Of a DNA stretch of 64,000 bases, positions 55,710 to 64,000 are shown piece by piece; the first letter of the stretch is position 1, and each line of letters starts with the position of its first letter. The stretch spans positions 27,614,253 to 27,678,252 of the forward strand of contig NC_092685.1 of assembly GCF_964275005.1 (NCBI RefSeq), in the 5' to 3' direction. Both the position numbers and the translations under genes were made by a program. Source of the stretch: Diadema setosum (Eukaryota; Echinodermata; Echinoidea; Diadematoida; Diadematidae). A model generated the notes under the pieces. The model made no database searches. It was not told where the DNA came from and saw only the letters and a program-made list of their open reading frames with translations.

Positions 55710-56300
55710 AGGAGAAATCCAGTCCAAACATAAGTTAGTCTGATAAGAAAGAGTAAAATTGTCAGTTCAACAGTAAAATTTTGATCGAAATCGGATGAAA
55801 AATAAGGAAGTTATGACATGTTGAAGTTTCGCTAATTTTTGAGGAAACGGCTCTTGAACAGTCAATATGAATATGCGAATGGCACAGTGGGCATATCATA
55901 CTCTCACAACTTGCCATAATTATAGTTTGTACATGAAATTTTGAAATTTTCAGTTTTTCATTCAAACGCAATTATGCGCGAGACTCAAATCCTGATATAT
56001 CTGATCACTATTCTGAAGTTATTCAAGCATTAATTATGCAGGAATAACATCATGTTTCAGACTTCAGTGACAGAAACATCGAATTGTCGTCATTTTTTTG
56101 TACACGATCAATGGAAAATTGTGAGGTTATGACATGGTCAGCTCACTCATTTGCATGTTCATATCCACTGTACAAGAACTGTTTTGCAGAAATAAGCAAA
56201 ACTTTAAAGTTTCATAACTTCCTTATTTTGCATCCGTTTTCAGTCAATTTTGTACATTTACAAATCATGGAAAAACTTTCAACTTCCGTCGAATGATTTT
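55710..56300. mobile_element. Fold-back MITE, right boundary unclear
   Basis: It begins AAAGGAGAAATCCAGTCC right after the TTAA of the neighbouring MITE. A subterminal segment at 55790-55832 (TCGGATGAAAAATAAGGAAG) is inverted at about 56200-56245 (CTTCCTTATTTTGCATCCG). The left terminus has no clear partner, so the right end may be truncated. Confidence 0.6.
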
Positions 56301-56839
56301 TTTTTTTATTTTTTTATTCGAGAATCTCCCCCCAAATTAAAATCGTAGCCTCTGTATTGTCAGACATCACGAAAGTCTATGCTTCCTATCAGCAGCATAA
56401 TATAGTCTTCCAATTATTTTCAAATGTCATTTGAAACAACACTCCTTGTTCCTTTCATATTGTATATATCTAAGTTAGCCTTTTTCATATTTTTTTTACT
56501 GACATGAACGATTCTCAGTTTTCCTTTCAGTACAGGTACTGACCATGTCCTAGCCTCGTGGCGTGTAATGATATTGAATTTCGTTGCAAACATGAATAGG
56601 TATCTCAGTTACCTCGGTTTATGTGGTGTTTGATGTCAATGTCAAGATCAAACTTAAAATGTGTATGCTTGACCTAATGCATATAAATCATATGTTTGAC
56701 GTGGACATAAGTAAAATTACATGAGTGTAAACCTTTCTCTGCTTTGAAACAGCAGCCCCGCCCCCCTCCCCAGAAAAGAAAAGAAAAGAACAGTGTTATC
56801 GGGAAGGTCACTGTGTTGCGATCACTTGCTTTAAGCTTT

Positions 56840-57349
56840 TTACATTTTCTCTTTCTGAAATTCATCGAGTTCTTGGTCAGCGTGATTAATGGTAGCATAA
56901 TTCTTGTCAGAGCTGCTCTTGCCAAAACACTTGAAGACGTCCCACCGTTTGCTGAGGTACTTCTTCTCAAACACAAAGGCTGTGGCATAGGACACGATCA
57001 GCAACGTGAGCAACGAAATAATCATACACAGCGTGCGGAACGGAAACTGCTGCCCGTACTCCTCGTCGTACAGCGGGTAGCGGATGAGTGGGGGCAAGCT
57101 GAGCGCTGAGACGCCGCTAGCCAGCCGGAGAAACAGGCCAACTACGAACGCCACTGCTGACCCGTAGGTATTGGACTTGTCCACGTGGATGACGCACACG
57201 AGCTGGGGGAAGAGAATGACGTAGACGAAGTCGGAGCAGAGCACGAAGAGGGCATAGATGGAGGATACGGTCAGAGCCATGATGGTAGCGATCGTGGTTA
57301 CGACGATTACGGAAATGCGCATCAGCCACACCAGTTCCTTCTCAGAGGC
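56840..57349 (-). CDS. SLC5A7: CHT1 terminal coding exon
   Basis: The acceptor TTCTTCAG ends at 57350. The exon reads ASEKELVWLMRISVIV, the last membrane helices, and a cytoplasmic tail ending DEFQKEKM before a stop. It is GC-rich relative to its flanks. The vertebrate counterpart is ASDKEIVWVMRITVFV and IFPQLLCVLFVKGTNTYG. A T-rich stretch near 56300-56320 holds TTTATT, which on the - strand could serve as a poly(A) signal, but this is weak. Confidence 0.94.
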   Translation of the reverse strand, partial: ASEKELVWLMRISVIVVTTIATIMALTVSSIYALFVLCSDFVYVILFPQLVCVIHVDKSNTYGSAVAFVVGLFLRLASGVSALSLPPLIRYPLYDEEYGQQFPFRTLCMIISLLTLLIVSYATAFVFEKKYLSKRWDVFKCFGKSSSDKNYATINHADQELDEFQKEKM

Positions 57350-58279
57350 CTGAAGAAAGATGGAAAGGAAAAAAAAATGTATATCGCATTATCTAAGTGA
57401 AACATAATGTAAAACTGCAAACTCTGTCATCAGAGTTACAACTGATTCTGGTTGAAAGCATGTTTATAGTCTTTTACTCACAACTCACACTCGGATACTT
57501 CTCTATAACCCATTTTTGAAGCGTCATGAGCACTGAAAGGTGGACCTGTGCGCTATACAAGTAGTAGTAGCCACTATTATTAGTATTATCATCATTATTA
57601 CACGTGTCATCATTATTTCAATTAACGATCATTCTACAGATAACAGATTTTTCCGCATTGTAATTTCACCATTTCCCTAAAGTACTGATAACTGTGGCAT
57701 TTGTGTGTGTGCTCCTTCACAGCCGAGTAGCTATCTCAGCCCGAAAGCATCACTAAAATCCGATAGTCATCGAGCAAATTCTATCCGGTCAAGAAAAAAA
57801 AAAAAAAAAAAAAAGAACCACCCAAACAAACAATCAAACATACACACACAAAAACGTCGCCGTCATTCGTCTCTGGTAAAATGGCAGATCAAGAGACAAA
57901 ACAGTTTTCAGGAAGGAGCATGCATTAATTACTTTGGAATATGTGCCAATGTAATAGCATGAACAGGAATCAGCAATATACTAGTAGAAACACAAGCCTT
58001 GAAAGATTAAACGGCGATCAAATTGTTATTTCGTTGAGCTGTTTTGTTTTTGTTTTGTTTTGTTTTGTTTTGTTTTATTTTTTGTAGTGGCGAGGTTATC
58101 GTACTTCATGAGAAATTCCTCAGTGTTCCTATCCATGCTCAAGACATTTTAGTTACTCCACATGCTAGATTTTTTTCATGAAGTAAGACAGCGACTGTCA
58201 AGTAGCACATGTTTACCAAATCACAAGTCTCCAAGTGGTGTGCAAATATAAATGTGTGTAAGAAGATTACATTGGTTGA

Positions 58280-58315
<36 letters not shown>

Positions 58316-60878
58316 CGAGTGTGTGAGTGTTTATCTTTTATTAGGATAGGATTTCTTGGATACCTTTCCCGTGCTTAGCCATTGCAACTCGCGCATAATA
58401 ATTTGATGCGAAAGCATCAAATTTTTCTTGATGAATGAATGTTCAAATAAGAGAGAAACTTGATGACGAGATGTGTGTAGACCAATGTGTGAGTTGTCAG
58501 CCGATGACATCATAATGGCATTTATATATTCATAACATTATCATGTTGGTTTAGTGACTAGCCGCCTCTCATAGGCTTAATTCTTGTTGTATACATACTG
58601 ACCTTTGGTCGCAGGATGTTACGATAGACGTTCCGCGTCCACATCGAGCTCGTGGATAGAACAGACGAGTCCGTGGACGACATGACGGCGGCCGAGATGG
58701 CGCCGAGGGCCAGAAAGGCCACGAAGGGCGGGGTCAGGTACTGAATGACAGCTGGGAGAATGATGTTCGGCTGCTCGTAAGGGTCGGTGGTGTTGAGGTT
58801 GATGCTCGTCATATTCCAGTCTGTATAATGAATAATTGAAAGAGAATTACGTCATTCGCGACACATCAAAGGATAAAAAGAGATTCGTGACCTTCATGTG
58901 GCGCCCTATATGACAAGCACGGGTTGTTTTTATAAATATGAAAGGCGGGCTGGTAAAGTAAGGTTTTGTGGGAAAAATGGCTGTTCATATTAGCTCGAAA
59001 TGGCTCCTCAAGTGTGACAGATACCTGAAGCTTCATATCAAATTACATCATGGCATGAACTACTTCTCAATGGAGCAAAGAAAATTTGAAGAATACGTTA
59101 TTAAAAGCTGCTGTATGTCAGATATACAAAATCAGTAATTGCAACAACAGCTATAACAAAACTACTGTTTGCCTGAAATTGATAAGTGATAATAATGCCT
59201 TTAGTATAGGTTTTCCCGGCCAATTTCGCACTTTTTTCAGTCAAATTCCTAATTTGTGCATTCAATTTAGCACAATTTAGCCAGATGGCATTTTCGGTAT
59301 TTCAATTTTATAACCTTTTCATTCAAATTCATTTTGGAGCATTCAAATTACCTTTAACATCATTCGAATCAGCACTTTTTCAGTTCAAATTCGTAAGACA
59401 AGCACCATTTCGCAAATCGATCATTCATAGCATGATCATAGCATGATATAGTCACGTGATCACGTATACGCTGCGCTCGTTCATTCGAATTCATTCTTGG
59501 GCATTCAATTTCGCATTTACTGCAGTCAATTTAGCAGACACGTTAATGCGTTTATTCCTTTTTTCCATTTCCATTCATCATAGGTATTGTTTGCAAACAT
59601 CTTAACATTTCATAATTCGTATTCATTCTTTATCCTGATATCACCTTTGCAACAGTACTTTCAAAATATGTGAATGTGTTTATAATGTTCGATAGCATTA
59701 TTTCATTCGTTTGTTTTGACATTATTGGGAGAAGGGGGTTTCAATTTACATCGTGATTATTTATTTCATCTGCATGTTTCATTATTTTCATTTGGTGGGT
59801 GCTATATTGCGTTAATCATCATTGAGAATAAAGTTCTTGGATCAGCTCTAGCCATCAATTCGTCAAGGTTATTACCCTCAAATGCTTCTATGATTCTTTC
59901 CCTGTCTTCTTCAGAGATACGCCTGTATTTAACTCGTACTGCCATGACTGGACATAAAGTGAAGTGAATATATGGTACTGGTACATGTATAGTTCTGATG
60001 ACATGTATAAAAGAAGAGGGGCGTTACAGAACAACAAACTTGAATTAGGAGGTCAAAGATACCTTTGCTACATACTTAACAGTGTGTGGATGAAGCAAAA
60101 ATTCACATTTAAATGCGTATAAATCAGGGTTCTCGCCTTTTCAAAATAGAAATAACATTACGCCAATTTGAATGAACGTGTTTGGAATTTGACTGCCCAT
60201 ACGCGAAATTGAATGACTGAAATACCATTTTCCGCCAGTGCTGGCGAATTTGAATGACTGAAGAGCACGTGCCAATTTGAATGCCCGTTTTACGAATTCG
60301 AAAGGCACATGTGCAAATTTCATTGATCGAAATGCTAAATTGAATGAACAAGTTGTAATTTTGAATGACAGAATGTGCAGTGACGAGGATTTTCGCTAAA
60401 TTGAATGAACCTTTTATCAAATGGACTGACAAAAGTGCGAAATTGGCCGGGAAAACCTATAGTAATTTAAAGGCAATCATGATAGATATGGTAAAAGTAA
60501 CAACAATGATGATTGCACTTCAGAAATTTTGATAGGAAATGTTGCATAATATATTTTCTTTTTATATTGGAAAAATATTACTTTTTTTTTCAATTAACGC
60601 TATAAAAGAGAAAGTGTTTCAACTCCTTACTGACAACATTTCGTGCTTGTTCAGGCAAGGCGGAGCTTGCTTGAAGACCATTCTCTAGATGTGTCGATGT
60701 TTGAAGAAACAACGAATAACTTACCCGTGCTGGCCCCCACGGCACCCATGATGTAAGCAGGTACACTGAGTACGAGACATCCAAAGGCTGCCATGAACGA
60801 CGTGTATTTAGCTTGTTTAGGGGTCTTCGTTGACAGAGCCCTCTGGTAGTACACCTGCCACGGCACGCCACCACACAG
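56840..60878 (-). CDS. SLC5A7: High-affinity choline transporter (CHT1 type), 3' half of gene
   Basis: A Na+/Cl--dependent plasma-membrane symporter that takes up choline for acetylcholine synthesis in cholinergic neurons. Three exons (60878-60725, 58820-58603, 57349-56840) splice in phase to about 293 C-terminal residues; human CHT1 has 580. The order matches CHT1: GGVPWQVYYQRALS, GCLVLSVPAYIMGAVGAST, a QYLTPPFVAFLALGAISAAV segment, MSSTDSSVLSTSSMWTRNVY (the Ser/Thr-rich segment of the sodium-site helix), KASEKELVWLMRI, IFPQLVCVIHVDKSNTYGSA, and QFPFRTLCMIIS. Exon boundaries fall where the vertebrate protein aligns without gaps. The 5' exons lie beyond 64000. The tail after the last helix is short (DVFKCFGK to DEFQKEKM) compared with vertebrates. 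An invertebrate CHT-like paralogue is possible, but the family call is firm. Confidence 0.93.
58044..58082 (+). repeat. (GTTTT)n tract
   Basis: About seven GTTTT units in the last intron of the choline transporter gene. A (TG)n run follows at 58278-58314. Confidence 0.93.
58603..58820 (-). CDS. SLC5A7: CHT1 exon (second from 3' end)
   Basis: The acceptor ATACAG ends at 58821. The first two bases complete an Asp codon, giving GAST-DWNMTS, as in vertebrate GASTDWNQT. The exon carries QYLTPPFVAFLALGAISAAV and MSSTDSSVLSTSSMW and ends RNILRPK in phase 0 at a GTCAGT donor. Confidence 0.94.
59207..60459. mobile_element. 1.25-kb TIR DNA transposon with subterminal motif arrays
   Basis: The TIR starts TAGGTTTTCCCGGCCAATTT at the left, with its inverse at the right; about 37 bp match with one or two differences. 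The flanks read TAGTA on both sides (59202-59206 and 60460-60464), which can be read as a 5-bp duplication or as a TA duplication plus chance. Inside, CATTCAAATT-type motifs recur about seven times at the left and TTGAATGA-type motifs about seven times, inverted, at the right. A short transposase-like start lies in the middle. The element sits in a choline transporter intron. Confidence 0.82.
59802..59945 (-). pseudogene. Truncated transposase N-terminus (helix-turn-helix-like)
   Basis: On the - strand, ATG at 59945 opens a 47-codon frame: MAVRVKYRRISEEDRERIIE, then AFEGNNLDEL, ending in TAG at 59804-59802. Charged starts of the form YRRIS-x-E-x-R-x-R-I-x-x-A-F-E are typical of the helix-turn-helix region of IS630/Tc1-like transposases. 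The rest of the protein is missing or frame-shifted, consistent with an internally deleted copy. The family name is inferred. Confidence 0.5.
60725..60878 (-). CDS. SLC5A7: CHT1 exon (third from 3' end)
   Basis: On the - strand the acceptor TTCTTCAG ends at 60879. The exon starts in phase 0 with LCGGVPWQVYYQ and ends GAVGAST plus one base at a GTAAG donor (60724-60723). LGGIPWQVYFQR is the vertebrate CHT1 equivalent. One copy of the 585-bp repeat lies just upstream, at 61038-61623. Confidence 0.93.
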
Positions 60879-61037
60879 CTGAAGAAATGGACATAAAGTC
60901 ACGTCAGTCCCTTCATGTCACAATTATACCTTACATAGCTTTGAACATGCATCATCGACTTGACAGAGATGCTATTACAGTCGTTCCTAAAGTGCGTGTG
61001 CCCTTCCATTTCAAGACACTTTCATTTCTATAAAAAA

Positions 61038-61623
61038 AACTAGTCAATGTACCCGTGGAGTGCTGAATCAGCCGAAGTGGGGCATATGGGGGGGGGGGGG
61101 GGGGGCTATGATGAAGTTATCGCAGTAGTTTGGTATGTAGTGAGAACTTCTCTGTATACAACATTATCTACTATCAGAGAGTACATGTACATGTATCATG
61201 CTTGTTTGGCTTCAGCCAGTGCCCAGAAATCCTCTATGGGGATTCCCCCGGAAATGGTCAAGGTCACTTGGTCAATGGGGGTCAAATAACTGTTTTGCGC
61301 TACTCCTTGGTCCGATCTTGGCCAAACTTGCTGGAAGCATAAGTAGGCCTACACCTGGGAAATCCCCATTGAGGATATTTCTGGGGGGATCCCCATATTA
61401 GCAGACCTACACCTGGGAGATCCCCATTGAAGGAGTAGCGAAAAACAGTTATTTGACCTTTGACCCCAGTGACCTTGACCTTTCCAAAAATGAACCCCTC
61501 AAGGGCAATTTTGCGGTCAACCTGCATCCACCCACTAAGTTTGATGGAGATCGGACCAAGGACCTGGGAGGAGTAGAGGAACAAACAGACAAACAGACAA
61601 AGGTTACTCAAATTATAGTATGA
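61038..61623 (-). repeat. 585-bp dispersed repeat, copy 2 (inverted)
   Basis: The reverse-orientation partner of the block at 32921-33505, with the same start and stop points. It lies just 5' of a choline transporter exon, in the intron. The two copies differ mainly by point changes and by the length of the G/C run. Confidence 0.9.
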
Positions 61624-62082
61624 TACCATGGATATGATAGAAAAGACATTGCTCTACAATATCTATACAGTCAAAAGGGTTCATATTCACAGACAACCTT
61701 GTGGGAGGTGCCCAAAATAACCCCTACTCCCAAGGCAATGAAAAACATATGCAGTATATACCTCCGCGAATACACATGCATGTTCCATGAGTACATGTCT
61801 CTGAAATTGTCCCGAGCCGTCGATATGCTACAGGCACTCACGCTCTATCTGCTTGATTTGTGTGTGAACGACAGGTATACGGGATCCTACGTTTGCATGA
61901 ATATATGCATAAGATAATGCCTGTTTGTTTTCATTTTGCATCGTGTCAGGAAAAAATGTTGGATATTTGAATTAATCATTCATTTGCTTAAACTGTCAGA
62001 TTCAAATTATACCGTGTTCAATTAGTTCGTTCAGTTGACTTTGTATTTCATTTATGTATGAAAAAGAAATTCAGAAATCAAA

Positions 62083-62128
62083 TCAAATCAAACCAAATCA
62101 AATCTAATCAAATCAAATCAAATCAATG
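62083..62128 (+). repeat. (AATCA)n tract
   Basis: AATCA pentamers with few variants, directly upstream of a LINE endonuclease fragment. Confidence 0.93.
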
Positions 62129-62512
62129 AACAACGAACTCATGCAACCGTTCCTTACAGATCCTAACTTACTACTGAAAAAAAAAAGAACTTCATTAATT
62201 ATGGATACTGATTTTGATATTGACAGAGCTGTATGTCACTCTAATCATCATACGATTGAAGAATTTAATGAAAAATGTAAGACTAATGCTGACAATATTT
62301 CTAGTTTTAATCATAATGATTCAGATGAAAGGAGTATCAGAACTGAAAGTGTCAAACATCATTTTAGTCTGCTTCATTTAAATGCTAATAGTATGAATGA
62401 CAAATTTGATTCTATTGATATACTGTTGTCTTCTTTAAATAATTTTCATTTTTCAGTAATGGGAAAATACAGAAACTTGGTTATTATACACAAAAATTCT
62501 GTCCCGTATTGA
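62126..62512 (+). mobile_element. LINE endonuclease N-terminus fragment (CR1/L2-like)
   Basis: An open frame of 128 residues ends with HFSLLHLNANSMNDKFDSI and SSLNNFHFSVMG, the opening motif of the endonuclease domain in CR1/L2-type ORF2 proteins (LHLNxRSLxNKFDxL). The expected next part (SETWL) is not there, so the copy is truncated. It directly follows an AATCA-type simple repeat at 62083-62125 that may be the 3' tail of another LINE. Confidence 0.65.
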
Positions 62513-62639
62513 ACATCGACAATTATGTTAGAATGAATAAAAAACAAAACTTATGAGATGAATTTATTGAAATCTAGGTGGAATATTGAGATATAATGAA
62601 AGCTTTTAATTCTCTTTTAGAATTATTCTCTGATAAACA

Positions 62640-63100
62640 CTGTTTTAAGTCTAGAAGCAAAGCATTCTAGATATCTGGTCTGTGACGTTTTAATGAATTC
62701 GGGGCTTCTAGAAATTATTCTAGCGTTTTCGAAATGATAATCAGCTGATGGTTGACGCGTTGGGTAGGAATGGAATACAGAGTTTGCAGTGAAAAAAAAC
62801 ATCAAAATTTTTAGGAAGGCGATTATACACGTATGTGTATTTTTTTTTTCAAAAAAACATTGTAGTCTGAAAAGTATGTATATCATTGACTTGCGTTATA
62901 TTCAATTGCTCAAATAACAGATTAGAGGGGGTTAAATGGGGGGGGGGATTAGTTATCAATCGCAGAATACGTTTCTGAAGAATGAAAATCGAATTTATTC
63001 TCCTTAATCCCCAGTTTTCCCCACGAAATGTTGCTGTATGTTTTATATAGTAAAAATCATAAGTTTTCTCACGGTATAAAATTCCCATAGCTTTAGACAT
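62640..63100 (-). mobile_element. CR1/L2-like LINE C-terminal fragment
   Basis: Two - strand frames carry the C-terminal landmarks of a LINE reverse transcriptase in order: INSIFILQKRILRLITNPPP, LLFEQLNITQVNDIHTFQT (63085-62855) and, in another frame, FHSYPTRQPSADYHFENARI (about 62770-62710). The same YPTR...DYHxEN motif occurs at 44200-44240. The orientation is opposite to the neighbouring endonuclease fragment, so they are not one copy. Confidence 0.65.
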
Positions 63101-63124
63101 AGATGTGTAAATTGGTGCTCGTCA

Positions 63125-63429
63125 CGAGACCGACACCTACGAGTCATACAGCCCACGAGTCATAACATGTACAGCTCACGATTCATAGATACACTCCATT
63201 AGTTCGACACTTAGTTAACAAGGCCCTCGAGACAGACACATCAAGCCCCGTGTTGTATATACATCTGTTGAACTCGTGGGCTGTTTTTACCTATTATAGT
63301 GTCGAACCCATGGACTTTATTTGCCTAGTGTCGAACTCACGGGCTGTATGACTAGTGCGCTGTGTGACTCATGGACCTGTTTTCAATTTCGAACTCGTGG
63401 GCTGTATGACTCGTGGGTGTCGGTCTGGT
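63125..63429. mobile_element. Small fold-back repeat with reiterated motif
   Basis: AGACCGACACCTACGAGTCA at 63127 is inverted at the right end (63391-63428) over about 37 bp. Between the ends, variants of GAACTCGTGGGCTGTATGAC recur about five times, partly degenerate. Non-coding. Confidence 0.75.
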
Positions 63430-64000
63430 GGGATGACCCTGTGTGAATATTATGAATGTCAAGTAAAATTGGTGTCAATTGTAATTTCTACAAAACTTGT
63501 GAAATTCACTTTAGTTAAAGCCAATCCATTAATACTTACACTATAATTACTAAATCAATCTGTAAAAAAGTACATTAATTGAAACGAATAAAATTTGTTT
63601 TTGGAATATCAACAATGCAGTCTACTGTAAAGTAAGCATTCAAAGGCAACCGCTTGAGAGTGTCCAATGCTGACGGACACTTGCTTTACAAATCAAGGAA
63701 ATAAGTGAAACAATTCTTTCCTCTTAAAGTTACAATTGTTTCGCATTTTATGTAAACTATATTTGTATGACCCATTTGAAAAGGCATCCATCTTGTTCAT
63801 TGACCTAGAAAATATAAGTTTATACATTGAAATATTTCAAATCAGATTATGGAAAGCCGTAATCTACGGATTTTTTCTCATTAGAGGTGCTAATTTTGAT
63901 AATATGCAACTTAATATTAGGCAAATTTTAATATTTCTAGAATTTTTTGTCTATTAGTATGGTGTTCAGAAGGCCTCAAGAAGTTTACATGACCACAGTC

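Noticed and set aside
56744-57400. Frames antisense to the choline transporter terminal exon
   Set aside because: Shadows of a GC-rich coding exon.

Overview
The window looks like nuclear DNA of a marine invertebrate, most likely a deuterostome and perhaps an echinoderm. The grounds are AT-rich DNA, GT-AG introns with short coding exons, very dense small DNA transposons and microsatellites, and LINE relics of kinds common in such genomes. The species cannot be named from the sequence. No bacterial-style gene layout, rRNA gene, convincing tRNA gene or CRISPR array is present, and no retrovirus-like or other virus-like element was recognised.

Two host genes can be built, and they point at each other. 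On the + strand, a solute carrier organic anion transporter (SLCO/OATP) gene runs from a start codon at 12010 to a stop at 41629, with a poly(A) signal at 41807-41812. Twelve exons join in consistent splice phase into 759 codons including the stop. They carry the OATP region with GAWW, a Kazal-type cysteine domain and a C-terminal tail ending in a PDZ-ligand-like tripeptide. On the - strand, three exons at 60878-60725, 58820-58603 and 57349-56840 encode the C-terminal half of a high-affinity choline transporter (CHT1/SLC5A7 type); its 5' exons lie beyond the right edge. About 15 kb of repeat-filled DNA separates the two 3' ends.

The rest is mostly mobile DNA. A nearly full-length endonuclease/reverse-transcriptase LINE (about 37870-41190, - strand) sits in the last SLCO intron. 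A second LINE fragment lies at 46917-47520, and pieces of a third, CR1/L2-like type lie at 43010-44330 and 62126-63100. DNA transposons and MITEs include two large terminal-inverted-repeat (TIR) elements with internal tandem arrays (3731-6330 and 26556-27971), a piggyBac-like MITE pair with TTAA ends (25374-26348, nested in another element, and 54774-55705), a pogo/Tigger-type MITE (18282-18703), a 1.25-kb element with inverted subterminal motif arrays and a broken transposase start (59207-60459), several fold-back elements, and a small element with telomere-like repeats nested in a larger MITE (35584-35775 within 35319-35895). Two nearly identical 585-bp repeats lie in opposite orientation within introns of the two genes.

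Region by region: 1-12009 is gene-free upstream DNA with a CpG-rich patch and a 2.6-kb TIR element; 12010-41812 is the SLCO gene, including a 12.6-kb third intron crowded with MITEs; 41813-56839 is intergenic; 56840-60878 is the 3' part of the choline transporter; 60879-64000 is its upstream intron or flank, holding LINE fragments and fold-back repeats.
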